A stretch of DNA of 64,000 bases from NCBI GenBank assembly GCA_964512145.1, contig CAZEIM010000006.1, forward strand, positions 1-64,000, read 5' to 3'. Each line of letters starts with the position of its first letter. The first letter of the stretch is position 1. The position numbers and the translations under genes are program-made. A model generated the notes under the pieces. That model was given only the letters and a program-made list of their open reading frames with translations. It searched no databases and was not told the origin of the DNA. Positions 14,862-23,847 of this stretch are shown here, piece after piece. Origin of the DNA: CAYOHR01 sp964512145. Its GTDB lineage: Bacteria > Bacteroidota > Bacteroidia > Flavobacteriales_G > JALEGO01.

Positions 14862-15575
14862 ATGGATCAAATAACTCTTTCCAAAATTTTATTTATTGAT
14901 ATTGAAACTATATCGCAAGTAGAAGATTACTCGAAACTAAGCGATAAGGAAAAAATATTATGGGATAAAAAATCTCAATTCTTAAAGAAAGATGATGAGT
15001 CATCTGATCAGATATATCAAAAAGCAGGAATATACGCTGAATTTGGTAAAATTATTTGTATTTCTACCGGGTTTTTAAATTTTAGAAATCAAACTCCGGA
15101 AATACGAATAAAATCTTTTTATGGCGAAGAAGAACAAGAAATCATTCATTCATTTTTTCGACTTATTGATCAATATTTTAATACAAAAGATGCTCATTTA
15201 TGTGCTCACAATGGCAAAGAGTTTGATTTCCCGTACATTTGTCGAAGAGCAAGAATACATCAAATACCCATTCCCGAAATATTAGATGTACAATTTAAAA
15301 AGCCTTGGGAAGTTCAATTGCTTGATACTATGAATTTATGGAAGTTTGGTGATTATAAAAATTATACTTCTTTAGAATTATTAGCGCATGTTTTTAACAT
15401 TCCAACTCCCAAAGATGATATTGATGGAAGTATGGTAAATGATGTTTTTTGGAAAGAAAAAAATATTGAGCGAATTGTACATTATTGCCAAAAAGACGTT
15501 GTTACTCTGATTCATGTTTTTAATAAATTGATGGGTAATTCATTTCCTAAAGATGTTGATGTGATTATTTCATGA
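14862..15575 (+). CDS. Predicted 3'-5' exonuclease of the DNA polymerase B type
   Basis: A 237-residue DnaQ-fold exonuclease without a polymerase domain. The three exo motifs are intact: ILFIDIETIS (Exo I, D-x-E) near residue 12, LCAHNGKEFDFPYICRRA (Exo II) near 118, and YCQKDVVTLIHVFNK (Exo III, YxxxD) near 211. This is the family described as related to the exonuclease domain of PolB, common in Bacteroidota. The likely role is trimming of single-stranded DNA in repair, which is inference. It follows the unknown gene by four bases and precedes a DUF2490 gene by six. Confidence 0.85.
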   Translation: MDQITLSKILFIDIETISQVEDYSKLSDKEKILWDKKSQFLKKDDESSDQIYQKAGIYAEFGKIICISTGFLNFRNQTPEIRIKSFYGEEEQEIIHSFFRLIDQYFNTKDAHLCAHNGKEFDFPYICRRARIHQIPIPEILDVQFKKPWEVQLLDTMNLWKFGDYKNYTSLELLAHVFNIPTPKDDIDGSMVNDVFWKEKNIERIVHYCQKDVVTLIHVFNKLMGNSFPKDVDVIIS

Positions 15576-15581
15576 TCATAA

Positions 15582-16361
15582 ATGAAGATTTACTTTAAAA
15601 TATTATTGAATTTCTTTTTTATTGGATTCTATGGAATTATAAATGGTCAAAATACTAGGTTAAATACTTATCAAACTATTGGGTGGTACAATCAGTTTTA
15701 TACCGTTAAGTTTCATAAGTTCATGAGTATTCATGCAGAATATCAATGGCGAAGAGATAAAATTATTTCATGCTGGCAACAAAGTTTACTTAGGCTAGGT
15801 GTAAACTATTCAATAACTCCTAATGTGTTATTAAGAGTAGGATATGCTTCTATAGAAACCTATCCTTACGGATTAATACCAATAAATTCATTGGGAAAAA
15901 ACTTTTCTGAACATCGAATATATGAAGTGCTTCAACTTTCTCACAATGAAGGGATTGTGAGGTTTTTTCATAGGTTTATGATGGAACAAAGATTTGTAGG
16001 TATATATAGTAATCCAAATATTCTAAAAGAAGACGGGTTTCAATTTTTAAATAGAATGAGATACATGTTTCGGGTAGAAGTTCCTACAAATTTTTTTATT
16101 AAAAACAATCCTTTATACGTTGGTTTTTATGATGAAGTTTTTATTGGATTTGGAAAAAATGTACATTCAAACGTTTTCGATCAAAATAGATTATCATTTT
16201 TATTAGGGATAAAGCATAAAAATTTATATAAGTTTGAGATTGGTTATATTAATCAAATTTTACAATTTGGAAGAGAAATAAATGGGTATAACATATTTCA
16301 AAACAATAGTGGATTAATTCTGAATTCTATTTTTTATTTCGACCTAATAAAGTCAAAGTAA
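15582..16361 (+). CDS. DUF2490 family putative outer-membrane protein
   Basis: A 259-residue protein with a signal peptide (FKILLNFFFIGFYGIINGQ, cleavage after about residue 22) and alternating beta-strand pattern throughout. Aromatic-rich segments such as SIHAEYQWRRD, VLLRVGYASIETYPYG, RFFHRFMMEQRFVG and FLNRMRYMFRVEVP match DUF2490, whose members are predicted small beta-barrels of the outer membrane. The function is unknown. The gene sits six bases after the exonuclease gene and may share its transcript, although the two have no obvious common job. Confidence 0.75.
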   Translation: MKIYFKILLNFFFIGFYGIINGQNTRLNTYQTIGWYNQFYTVKFHKFMSIHAEYQWRRDKIISCWQQSLLRLGVNYSITPNVLLRVGYASIETYPYGLIPINSLGKNFSEHRIYEVLQLSHNEGIVRFFHRFMMEQRFVGIYSNPNILKEDGFQFLNRMRYMFRVEVPTNFFIKNNPLYVGFYDEVFIGFGKNVHSNVFDQNRLSFLLGIKHKNLYKFEIGYINQILQFGREINGYNIFQNNSGLILNSIFYFDLIKSK

Positions 16362-16429
16362 TTTTTTTAATATTTAAATTCATTCATAAATTAAACTATT
16401 TATCTTTTAATATTTTTATTTTTACATTT

Positions 16430-16437
16430 TAAATTTG
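16430..16437 (+). promoter_or_regulatory. -7 element (TAAATTTG) directly before pruA
   Basis: An exact TAnnTTTG match ending five bases before the ATG at 16443. The region upstream is extremely AT-rich and no clear TTG -33 element is present. If used, the transcript would have essentially no 5' leader. Confidence 0.4.
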
Positions 16438-16442
16438 TACAT

Positions 16443-18074
16443 ATGTCAAACGCAATATATCAAGTTCCACAACCTGTTAACGAACCCGTAAAAGCTTATT
16501 TACCAGGGTCTCCCGAAAAAATACAGTTAAAACAAGCCTTACATCATCTAAAATCTAATACAGTAGATATTCCTATGTATATTGATGGGCAAGAGATAAG
16601 AACGCATGAACAAAAAGAGATACATCCACCACATCAAAAACACCATATTTTAGGTCAATTTCATTGGGGTAATGCTACTCATGCTGAGTTAGCCATTCAA
16701 GCTAGTTTGAAAGCTAAAAATGATTGGGAAAATTTTTCATGGGAACAACGGGCCGCTATCTTTTTAAAAGCCGCAGAATTAATTTCAGGGCCTTACAGAG
16801 CTAAAATAAATGCAGCTACTATGCTAGGTCAATCAAAAAATGTATTTCAAGCTGAGATTGATGCAGCATGTGAATTTGCTGACTTTTTGCGTTTTAATGT
16901 TTTTTATATGACGCAAATTTATCAACAACAACCCATTTCATCTCCCGGAATTTGGAACAGATTATCGCACAGGCCTTTAGAGGGTTTTGTTTTTGCTCTT
17001 ACCCCATTTAATTTTACAGCTATTGCGGGTAATCTTCCTTCTTCTGCAGCCATGATGGGAAATACAGTGGTATGGAAACCGGCTGATACACAGGTATACT
17101 CATCTCAAGTTATTATGGAAATATTTAAAGAAGCTGGATTACCCGATGGGGTTATAAATGTAATATATGGTGATGGGCCTGAAATTGGGAATGTATTATT
17201 TAATCACCCCGAATTTGCAGGAATACATTTTACAGGATCTACCGGAGTTTTTCAACATATTTGGAAATTAATAGGTCAAAATATATCAAATTATAAATAT
17301 TACCCTCGAATTGTAGGTGAAACAGGAGGAAAGGATTTTGTTATTGCCCATAAATCAGCACATGCTAAAGCTGTAGCAACAGCTTTAAGTAGAGGTGCCT
17401 TTGAATATCAAGGACAAAAATGTTCTGCTGCATCTAGAGCATATATACCATCTAATATTTGGCCTGAAGTTAAAAACTATTTATTAGAAGATATTAGCTC
17501 TTTTAAAATAGGTTCAACAGAAGACTTTAGAAACTTTATTAATGCTGTAATTGATGATCGTGCGTTTACTAAAATTACCGGATATATTGATGAAGCGTTG
17601 AAAAATGAAAACATCACATTATTAGCAGGAGGAAAATATTCAAAAGAAGAAGGATATTTTATTGAACCAACCGTTTTACTTTCTAAAGACCCATATTATA
17701 AAACCATGTGTGAAGAAATTTTTGGGCCCGTACTTACTATTTATGTGTATGATGAAAATGCTTATGAAGAGACGTTAGATATTGTAAACAATACATCAAA
17801 TTACGCATTAACCGGAGCCATTTTTTCGCAGGATAGATATGCAATGGATGTAGCAGCAAAAAAATTACATCAAGCATGTGGAAATTTATATTTAAATGAT
17901 AAACCAACAGGTGCTGTGGTTGGTCAACAACCTTTTGGTGGAGCAAGGGCATCCGGTACAAATGATAAGGCAGGTTCTATGTTAAACTTGCTTCGTTGGG
18001 TATCTCCTCAAACCATTAAAGAAACATTTGTTCCCCCTGTAGATTATAGATATCCATTTTTACAAGAAGAATAA
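16443..18074 (+). CDS. pruA: 1-Pyrroline-5-carboxylate dehydrogenase
   Basis: It oxidises L-glutamate gamma-semialdehyde (P5C) to glutamate with NAD+, the second step of proline catabolism and part of arginine/ornithine breakdown. The 543-residue protein starts NAIYQVPQPVNEPVKAYLPG, typical of the stand-alone (ALDH4-like) form. Aldehyde dehydrogenase landmarks: FALTPFNFTAIAGNLPSSAA, WKPADTQVYSS, HFTGSTGVF, the catalytic Glu in ETGGKDF, the catalytic Cys in EYQGQKCSAASRAYIP, and CEEIFGPVLTIYVY. No proline dehydrogenase is adjacent. It appears monocistronic, with its own promoter just upstream and about 124 bases of AT-rich sequence before lpxK. Confidence 0.94.
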   Translation: MSNAIYQVPQPVNEPVKAYLPGSPEKIQLKQALHHLKSNTVDIPMYIDGQEIRTHEQKEIHPPHQKHHILGQFHWGNATHAELAIQASLKAKNDWENFSWEQRAAIFLKAAELISGPYRAKINAATMLGQSKNVFQAEIDAACEFADFLRFNVFYMTQIYQQQPISSPGIWNRLSHRPLEGFVFALTPFNFTAIAGNLPSSAAMMGNTVVWKPADTQVYSSQVIMEIFKEAGLPDGVINVIYGDGPEIGNVLFNHPEFAGIHFTGSTGVFQHIWKLIGQNISNYKYYPRIVGETGGKDFVIAHKSAHAKAVATALSRGAFEYQGQKCSAASRAYIPSNIWPEVKNYLLEDISSFKIGSTEDFRNFINAVIDDRAFTKITGYIDEALKNENITLLAGGKYSKEEGYFIEPTVLLSKDPYYKTMCEEIFGPVLTIYVYDENAYEETLDIVNNTSNYALTGAIFSQDRYAMDVAAKKLHQACGNLYLNDKPTGAVVGQQPFGGARASGTNDKAGSMLNLLRWVSPQTIKETFVPPVDYRYPFLQEE

Positions 18075-18198
18075 GTAATAAATATAATTTAATTCTTTTT
18101 TTGCTCATTTTATACCCTATATTTCGATATTTTTCATTGAATTTTTAGAGTGTATTTTGTTAATTTTTTGTAAAAAAATTAAAAATGGTTAACTTCGA

Positions 18199-19326
18199 TT
18201 GTTGAAGTTTTTAAAATTTATATTTTCAATACCCTTTGTTGCTTTGCTCGATATAGTATTGAGCGTACGTAATATATTGTACGATTTTAATATTTTATCA
18301 TCTAAATCTTATAAAAACTTAACATTAATTTCTATTGGTAATTTAAGTTTTGGTGGAACAGGTAAAAGTCCACATGTAGAATATCTAATACAATTATTAC
18401 ATAATAGTTCTATTCAAAATCCTGAAATTGCAACATTAAGTAGGGGGTATGGAAGAAAAACCAAAGGATTTTTTTTGGTACAAGAAGATCATACCAGTAT
18501 TGATGTAGGAGACGAACCTTTACAATTTAAGCATAAATTTCCTAATATACCGGTAGCTGTAGATGAACAACGACAAAGAGGAATTGAAAAACTTACTCAA
18601 CAATATCCAACGGTAAAAGTGATTATTTTAGATGATGCTTTTCAGCACCGAAAAATTTCTCCTGATTTATCTATATTACTTACCGATTATAGTAATTTAT
18701 ATGTTACCGATTATTTGTTTCCATTAGGTACGCTTAGAGAGCCTCGTAGAGGATTTAAAAGAGCCGATATAATAATAATTACTAAGGGCTCTAAGTTTAT
18801 TTCTCCTTTAGAACAAAGAACTGTAAAAGACAAACTAAACGTATTACCTCACCAAAAAGTTTTTTTTAGTTATGTTGAATACCAAAATATGAGAGGCTTA
18901 TTTAATAAAAATGAAGAACTAAGCATTCAAAAAATTGCAGAAGACAAAACTACTGTTATTTTAATAACAGGGATTGCGAAATCGACCGATTTAGAATATT
19001 ATTTAAAAGAAAATGGTGTGAAAAATTTTATTCACCTTAAATACCCAGATCATTATTATTATACAGAGGATGATATTCGGTTTATTGAGCAAAAATTTCA
19101 TGAAATAAGTCACACCAATAAAATTATTTTAACAACCGAAAAAGACTCTAAACGATTAATTTTTGCAAATCTTTCGGTATCTTTACAAGATCTTCCGGTT
19201 TTTTATATCCCAATTAAAATTAATTTTGCAGGAAAAGACGGAGAAGAGTTTAACAAAGTAATACAAGATTATGTTAGAAGAAATAAAGTCAACAGCGAAA
19301 TTCTTATCAGACAAAACGAAATTTAA
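18199..19326 (+). CDS. lpxK: Tetraacyldisaccharide 4'-kinase (lipid A synthesis)
   Basis: It phosphorylates the 4' position of the lipid A disaccharide at the inner face of the cytoplasmic membrane. Seen: an N-terminal amphipathic/membrane segment (FLKFIFSIPFVALLDIVLSV); the P-loop ISIGNLSFGGTGKSP near residue 55; TLSRGYGRKTKG; VGDEPLQF; ILDDAFQHRKISPDL; and LFPLGTLREPRRGFKRAD. All are LpxK signatures, and the length (375) is normal. No ATG fits the N-terminus: the only upstream ATG (18185) meets a stop at once, so a TTG at 18199 or 18202 must be used. It overlaps the next gene by 56 bases. Confidence 0.92.
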   Translation: MLKFLKFIFSIPFVALLDIVLSVRNILYDFNILSSKSYKNLTLISIGNLSFGGTGKSPHVEYLIQLLHNSSIQNPEIATLSRGYGRKTKGFFLVQEDHTSIDVGDEPLQFKHKFPNIPVAVDEQRQRGIEKLTQQYPTVKVIILDDAFQHRKISPDLSILLTDYSNLYVTDYLFPLGTLREPRRGFKRADIIIITKGSKFISPLEQRTVKDKLNVLPHQKVFFSYVEYQNMRGLFNKNEELSIQKIAEDKTTVILITGIAKSTDLEYYLKENGVKNFIHLKYPDHYYYTEDDIRFIEQKFHEISHTNKIILTTEKDSKRLIFANLSVSLQDLPVFYIPIKINFAGKDGEEFNKVIQDYVRRNKVNSEILIRQNEI

Positions 19327-20083
19327 CCCAGAAATAGGAGTTATACTAGGTACCGGTTTAGGTGGATTAGTAAAAGAAATTAAGATTCAACATTCTATAC
19401 CTTATGAGGAAATTCCTAATTTCCCAGTTTCTACAGTTGAAGGACATTCCGGTAAACTTATTTTTGGTGTATTGGGAGGAAAAAACGTTGTAGCAATGCA
19501 AGGCAGGTTTCATTATTACGAAGGATACTCTATGCAACAAGTTGTTTTCCCTGTTCGGGTAATGAAATATTTAGGAATACAACGTTTATTTGTTTCTAAT
19601 GCCAGTGGTGGTGTAAATCCGAGTTTTGAGATTGGAGATATTATGATTATTACAGACCATATTAATCAGTTTCATACCAACCCGCTTATTGGTAAAAACA
19701 TAGATGAATTAGGCACTAGATTTCCTGATATGAGTGATGCTTATGATAAATCTATGATTGATTTAGCCAAAAAAATTGCTCAAAATAATCATATAAAAGT
19801 ACAAGAAGGTGTATATGTAGGTCTTTCCGGACCTTGTTTAGAAACTCCTGCAGAATATAAATATATTCGTGCCATTGGTGGAGATACAGTTGGTATGTCT
19901 ACAGTTCCCGAAGTTATTGCAGCCAGGCATATGAGAATCCCATGCTTTGCCGTAAGTATTATAACCGATTTGGGAGTACCCGGAAAAATTGTAAAAGTTA
20001 CCCACGAAGATGTTCAAATAGCAGCCGAAAAGTCGGAGCCAAATATGACATTTTTAATTCGAGAATTAATTAAGAGTTTGTAA
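19271..20083 (+). CDS. Purine-nucleoside phosphorylase
   Basis: It cleaves purine (deoxy)nucleosides with phosphate to the base and (deoxy)ribose-1-phosphate, in purine salvage. The 270-residue trimeric-type protein shows GVILGTGLGGLV, STVEGHSGKLIFG, MQGRFHYYEGYS, the ASGGVNPSFEIGDIMIITDHIN motif, GLSGPCLETPAEYK and the DTVGMSTVPEVIAARHM signature. It begins inside the 3' end of lpxK (56-base overlap in a different frame). That is long for a coupled pair, but the N-terminal helix MLEEIKSTAKFLSDKTKFNP fits the family, so I keep this start. An internal start is not available before the conserved GVILGTGLG. Confidence 0.93.
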   Translation: MLEEIKSTAKFLSDKTKFNPEIGVILGTGLGGLVKEIKIQHSIPYEEIPNFPVSTVEGHSGKLIFGVLGGKNVVAMQGRFHYYEGYSMQQVVFPVRVMKYLGIQRLFVSNASGGVNPSFEIGDIMIITDHINQFHTNPLIGKNIDELGTRFPDMSDAYDKSMIDLAKKIAQNNHIKVQEGVYVGLSGPCLETPAEYKYIRAIGGDTVGMSTVPEVIAARHMRIPCFAVSIITDLGVPGKIVKVTHEDVQIAAEKSEPNMTFLIRELIKSL

Positions 20084-20114
20084 TTTTTTATCTCTTTTTA
20101 TTTAATTGCATCAA

Positions 20115-21464
20115 ATGAAGAGTTTAATATACGTGTTGTTTTTTTTATCGACTATTTTTTCTGGATACTCACAAGACAGTTTAAATATGAGGTTGTTATT
20201 TAATTGGAATGATACCACATTACCAAGTTCTGCGGGTCATAATAACCGATATAACGATGTTTGGGGGTATGCCAAAAATGGCAAGGAATATGCCATAATA
20301 GGTTCTACTATGGGCACCCATATCATTGATGTTACCACGCCTTCATTAACATATCAAGTGGCTTTTATACCCGGCAAATCACAAGGAACAAACATTATTC
20401 ACAGAGATTTTAAAGTATACAAAGATTATCTTTATGGAGTATGTGATCAAGGGTTAACATCTCTGCAAATTATCGATTTACGTTTTTTGCCTGATTCGGC
20501 TCCTTTGGTTTACAACTCAGATACCATGATAAAAAGAGCTCATAATGTTTTTATTGACACGTTGAATGCAAAATTATATTTAGCCGGAGGGAATTCTACG
20601 GGGCAAATTTACGATATCTCTAATCCAATATATCCAGTTCAATTAGCAGATAATACATATCCTTATATGGAGCATGATATGTTTGTTTATCGGGATACTG
20701 TTTATTCTAGCGATGGCAATAACGGGCTTCACATTTATGATTACAGAGACGTGCCTAATTTCTCACTTATAGGACAAATTACTTTTTATCCATACAAGGG
20801 TTATAATCATTCTAGTTGGCTCGACACAAACAGGAGGTTGTTGGTTGTTGCCGATGAAAATCATGGCTCACCATTAAAGATATTTGATATTTCTGACCTT
20901 TCAAATATTGAGTTTATATCTACTTTTACTACTGGACTTCACAGTCAATCTATACCTCATAACCCCTTTTTTAAAGACGAATATATTTATGTAAGTTATT
21001 ATCACGATGGAATTTGGGTGTTTGATGCAAGTGATCCCTATAATGCAGTTCCATTTGCTTATTATAAAACTTCTACTGAAGCGTATAATTTTAATTATAA
21101 AGGGTGTTGGGGTGTTTATCCCTTTTTACCCTCAGGTAATATATTAGCATCAGATATGCAAAATGGATTGTTTGTCCTTGAATTTATTCAAAAACCAAAT
21201 AGCATTAAGACACATCAAAACATTAAACATAATTTCTCCGTATATCCCAATCCAGTTTCTGGTGATTTTGTTAGCATTAAAAATTTAAAGGATCTAGATT
21301 TTAATGCAGAGCTTTATTCATCAGACTTTAAGCTTATTGAAAAATTTCAATCAACTGAAAATAATTATCGGTTAAATATGAGCAATAAAAATTCGGGTTT
21401 ATATTTTTTAAAGATTTATTCAGATCAAATAACAGAAACTATAAAAATCGTAAAGACCCACTAG
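20115..21464 (+). CDS. Secreted LVIVD-repeat (choice-of-anchor B) protein with type A sorting domain
   Basis: Start chosen at ATG 20115, giving the signal peptide SLIYVLFFLSTIFSGYSQ. The body is a beta-propeller-like array of LVIVD-type repeats (GTHIIDVTTPSLTYQV, LTSLQIIDLRFLPD, GQIYDISNPIYPVQL, NGLHIYDYRDVPNF, LKIFDISDLSNIEFI, IWVFDASDPYNAVPF). The last 80 residues form a type IX secretion type A sorting domain (FSVYPNPVSGDFVSIKNL ... GLYFLKIYSDQITETIKIV). The protein is therefore exported across the outer membrane and probably surface-anchored or released. The ligand or substrate is unknown. It converges with dnaJ, with only 17 bases between the stop codons and no clear terminator. Confidence 0.85.
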   Translation: MKSLIYVLFFLSTIFSGYSQDSLNMRLLFNWNDTTLPSSAGHNNRYNDVWGYAKNGKEYAIIGSTMGTHIIDVTTPSLTYQVAFIPGKSQGTNIIHRDFKVYKDYLYGVCDQGLTSLQIIDLRFLPDSAPLVYNSDTMIKRAHNVFIDTLNAKLYLAGGNSTGQIYDISNPIYPVQLADNTYPYMEHDMFVYRDTVYSSDGNNGLHIYDYRDVPNFSLIGQITFYPYKGYNHSSWLDTNRRLLVVADENHGSPLKIFDISDLSNIEFISTFTTGLHSQSIPHNPFFKDEYIYVSYYHDGIWVFDASDPYNAVPFAYYKTSTEAYNFNYKGCWGVYPFLPSGNILASDMQNGLFVLEFIQKPNSIKTHQNIKHNFSVYPNPVSGDFVSIKNLKDLDFNAELYSSDFKLIEKFQSTENNYRLNMSNKNSGLYFLKIYSDQITETIKIVKTH

Positions 21465-21481
21465 GGTAGGGTATTTCTAAT

Positions 21482-22621
21482 TTAGCTAAAATACTCTTTC
21501 ATTTTACTAAAAAAGCTTTTTTCCTTTTTATTGGGGTCGGGGTTAAAGTTTGGAGATATTTTAAGTTTTTCTAACATTTCTTTTTCTTCCTTAGATATAT
21601 TTTGAGGAGTCCAAATATTTACGGTTATTAACAAGTCTCCTTGACCATATCCGTTTACATTAGGCAATCCTTTTCCTTTTAACCGAAGGATTTTACCAGC
21701 CTGGGTTCCTGGGTCAATTTTAATTTTAACTTTACCACCCAAGGTAGGGATTTCTGTGCCAGCACCTAATACAGCATCTACAAAATTGATATATAAATCG
21801 TAGTATAAATTTTCTCCGTCTCTACTTAATGTTTCATGTGGAGTTTCTTCAATTTGCACCAATAAATCTCCAGGAATACCATTGCGAGCTCCAGCATTTC
21901 CTTTGCCTTGCACATTTAATTGCATTCCCTCTGCAACTCCTGCCGGTATTTTTATTTCAATAGTTTCTTCATCTCTAGTTACACCATCTCCAAAACACGT
22001 TTTACACTTATTTTGAATAATTTTACCCTCTCCATTACATGTTCCACAAGTAGAGGTAGTTTGCATAGCCCCAAGAATTGTTTGTGTAACTCTAGTTACA
22101 CTTCCTCTCCCTCCACAAGTATTACAGTTAGTAAAGCCACCTCCCTGTGCTCCTGTTCCGGAGCAAGTGTTACATTGTACATATTTATTAACCTTTAGTT
22201 TTTTAGTTACTCCGGTAGCAATTTCATCTAAGGATAATTTTACTTTAACACGTATGTTAGAGCCTCTATTTGCACGTCTTCTTGAACCGCCATTTCCTCC
22301 GGATCCACCAAATCCAAATGCTCCTCCAAAAATATCTCCGAAGTGTTCAAAAATATCTTCCATATTCATACCACCTCCACCAAATCCTCCAGCGCCACCT
22401 ACACCAGCGTGACCATACTGATCATACGCTTTTCGCTTATCCGCACTACTTAACACTTCATATGCTTCAGCAGCTTCTTTAAATTTTTCTTCAGCTTGCT
22501 TATCATCTGGGTTTTTATCGGGATGGTATTTTATTGCTAATTGTCGGTAGGCTTTTTTAATTTCGGCTTCTGTAGCGTTTTTTGATACACCTAATACTTC
22601 GTAGTAATCTCTTTTTGACAT
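21482..22621 (-). CDS. dnaJ: Chaperone DnaJ (Hsp40)
   Basis: Co-chaperone that delivers unfolded clients to DnaK and stimulates its ATPase. 379 residues: J domain 1-70 with the HPD motif in YHPDKNPDD; a Gly/Phe-rich linker about 75-120 (GHAGVGGAGGFGGGG); four CxxCxGxG-type zinc motifs about 150-225 (CNTCSGTGAQGG, CNTCGGRGSV, CGTCNGEGK, CKTCFGDG); and the C-terminal client-binding domains. It follows grpE by 12 bases on the same strand, so the two form an operon without dnaK. Confidence 0.97.
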   Translation of the reverse strand: MSKRDYYEVLGVSKNATEAEIKKAYRQLAIKYHPDKNPDDKQAEEKFKEAAEAYEVLSSADKRKAYDQYGHAGVGGAGGFGGGGMNMEDIFEHFGDIFGGAFGFGGSGGNGGSRRRANRGSNIRVKVKLSLDEIATGVTKKLKVNKYVQCNTCSGTGAQGGGFTNCNTCGGRGSVTRVTQTILGAMQTTSTCGTCNGEGKIIQNKCKTCFGDGVTRDEETIEIKIPAGVAEGMQLNVQGKGNAGARNGIPGDLLVQIEETPHETLSRDGENLYYDLYINFVDAVLGAGTEIPTLGGKVKIKIDPGTQAGKILRLKGKGLPNVNGYGQGDLLITVNIWTPQNISKEEKEMLEKLKISPNFNPDPNKKEKSFFSKMKEYFS

Positions 22622-22633
22622 GTTTAATAAATA

Positions 22634-23179
22634 TTATTCTCCTACTACAACTTTTGCAAAACGAATTATTTTATCGTTTAAATAATAACCTTTTTCAATT
22701 ACATCTACAATTTTTCCTTTTAAATCATCGGAGGGAGCCGGAATTTTGGTTATAGCTTCATGTAAATCGGCATTAAAAATATGATCATCAGTAGTCATCT
22801 CTTTTAGTCCTTTTTGATGTAGAGTATTTTTTAGTTTGTTACATAATAGTTCAATACCTTGCTTAATCGCATCAATATCATCAATGTTTTTGTTTGCTTG
22901 AATAGCACGTTCCATGTCATCCAATACCGGTAAAATATTTTTTATTACATCTTCACTTGCCGTGGATATTAACTCAAGTCTTTCTTTTGCATTTCTCTTT
23001 CTAAAATTATCAAACTCAGAATATAATCTCAAATATCGGTCATTAATTTCTTCATACTTTTCTTTATAATCCAAAGAATTTTGGTTAGTATTTTCAATGG
23101 TCTCTTGTGTTGTGTTTACTTGAAAGTTTTCGGTAGTATTTTCTTCGGATGTAATGGTTTCGTTAGTTGTATCACTCAT
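22634..23179 (-). CDS. grpE: Nucleotide exchange factor GrpE
   Basis: Releases ADP from DnaK and completes the chaperone cycle with the adjacent dnaJ. 181 residues: an acidic Thr/Asn/Glu-rich N-terminal tail (1-35), a long dimerising helix (YKEKYEEINDRYLRLYSEFD, FRKRNAKERLEL), and the beta-domain with the signature DLHEAITKIPAPSDDLKGKI ending IIRFAKVVVGE. The 111 bases upstream are AT-rich; no CIRCE-type inverted repeat is visible. Confidence 0.95.
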   Translation of the reverse strand: MSDTTNETITSEENTTENFQVNTTQETIENTNQNSLDYKEKYEEINDRYLRLYSEFDNFRKRNAKERLELISTASEDVIKNILPVLDDMERAIQANKNIDDIDAIKQGIELLCNKLKNTLHQKGLKEMTTDDHIFNADLHEAITKIPAPSDDLKGKIVDVIEKGYYLNDKIIRFAKVVVGE

Positions 23180-23290
23180 AAATCAAACTTTTAACTTTAG
23201 TTGCGTATTATCAAATCTCTTGCCAACAGATAAATTATGACATGAAATGATTATTTTGCCATAAATTCAGAAAAATATACGTCAAAATGT

Positions 23291-23845
23291 CTACTTTTTA
23301 AATTCTTTTACTAAGTTATCCAATGCCATATGTAATTGAGCACCTCGTAAATTTTTAGCGATGATAACTCCGTTTTCATCAATGAGTAAATTACTTGGAA
23401 TAGATCTGATGCCGTAAACTTTTGCTGCAGAAGAATTCCAACCTTTTAAATCACTTACGTGCGTGTTCCAAGTTAGGTTATCCGAAACGATTGCTTTTTT
23501 CCAATTGTCTAAATTATTATCCAATGATACACCATATATCTCAAATCCTTTAGCTGTTTTAAATTTAGCCGTGGAATATTTTTGGTAAGCAGATACCACA
23601 TTTGGGTTTTCTCTTCTACAGGGTCCACACCAAGATGCCCAAAAGTCAATAAGTACAATTTTCCCTTTTAAAGAGCTTAGTGGAATTTCTTTTCCATCAG
23701 GATTAGGCAATATTATTTCAGGAGCGATATTTCCAATCTCAATTCCTACGCTTGGTTTAGTGTTTTCGTTATTTTGTGTAAATGCAAATACAGATGATAA
23801 AACAAATGTTGAAGCCCAAGTTAATTGTACAAGTAATTTTTTCAT
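23291..23845 (-). CDS. TlpA-like thioredoxin, periplasmic
   Basis: A 184-residue protein with a cleavable signal (KKLLVQLTWASTFVLSSVFA) and a thioredoxin/AhpC-type fold: GNIAPEIILPNPDGKEIPLS, then the redox site FWASWCGPCRRENP near residue 75, and YGIRSIPSNLLIDENGVII carrying the cis-proline. TlpA/ResA-like proteins reduce periplasmic disulfides, for example in cytochrome c maturation or in secreted proteins; the client here is unknown. It begins two bases after the murA stop codon, so it is cotranscribed with it. Confidence 0.88.
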   Translation of the reverse strand: MKKLLVQLTWASTFVLSSVFAFTQNNENTKPSVGIEIGNIAPEIILPNPDGKEIPLSSLKGKIVLIDFWASWCGPCRRENPNVVSAYQKYSTAKFKTAKGFEIYGVSLDNNLDNWKKAIVSDNLTWNTHVSDLKGWNSSAAKVYGIRSIPSNLLIDENGVIIAKNLRGAQLHMALDNLVKEFKK

Positions 23846-23847
23846 AT

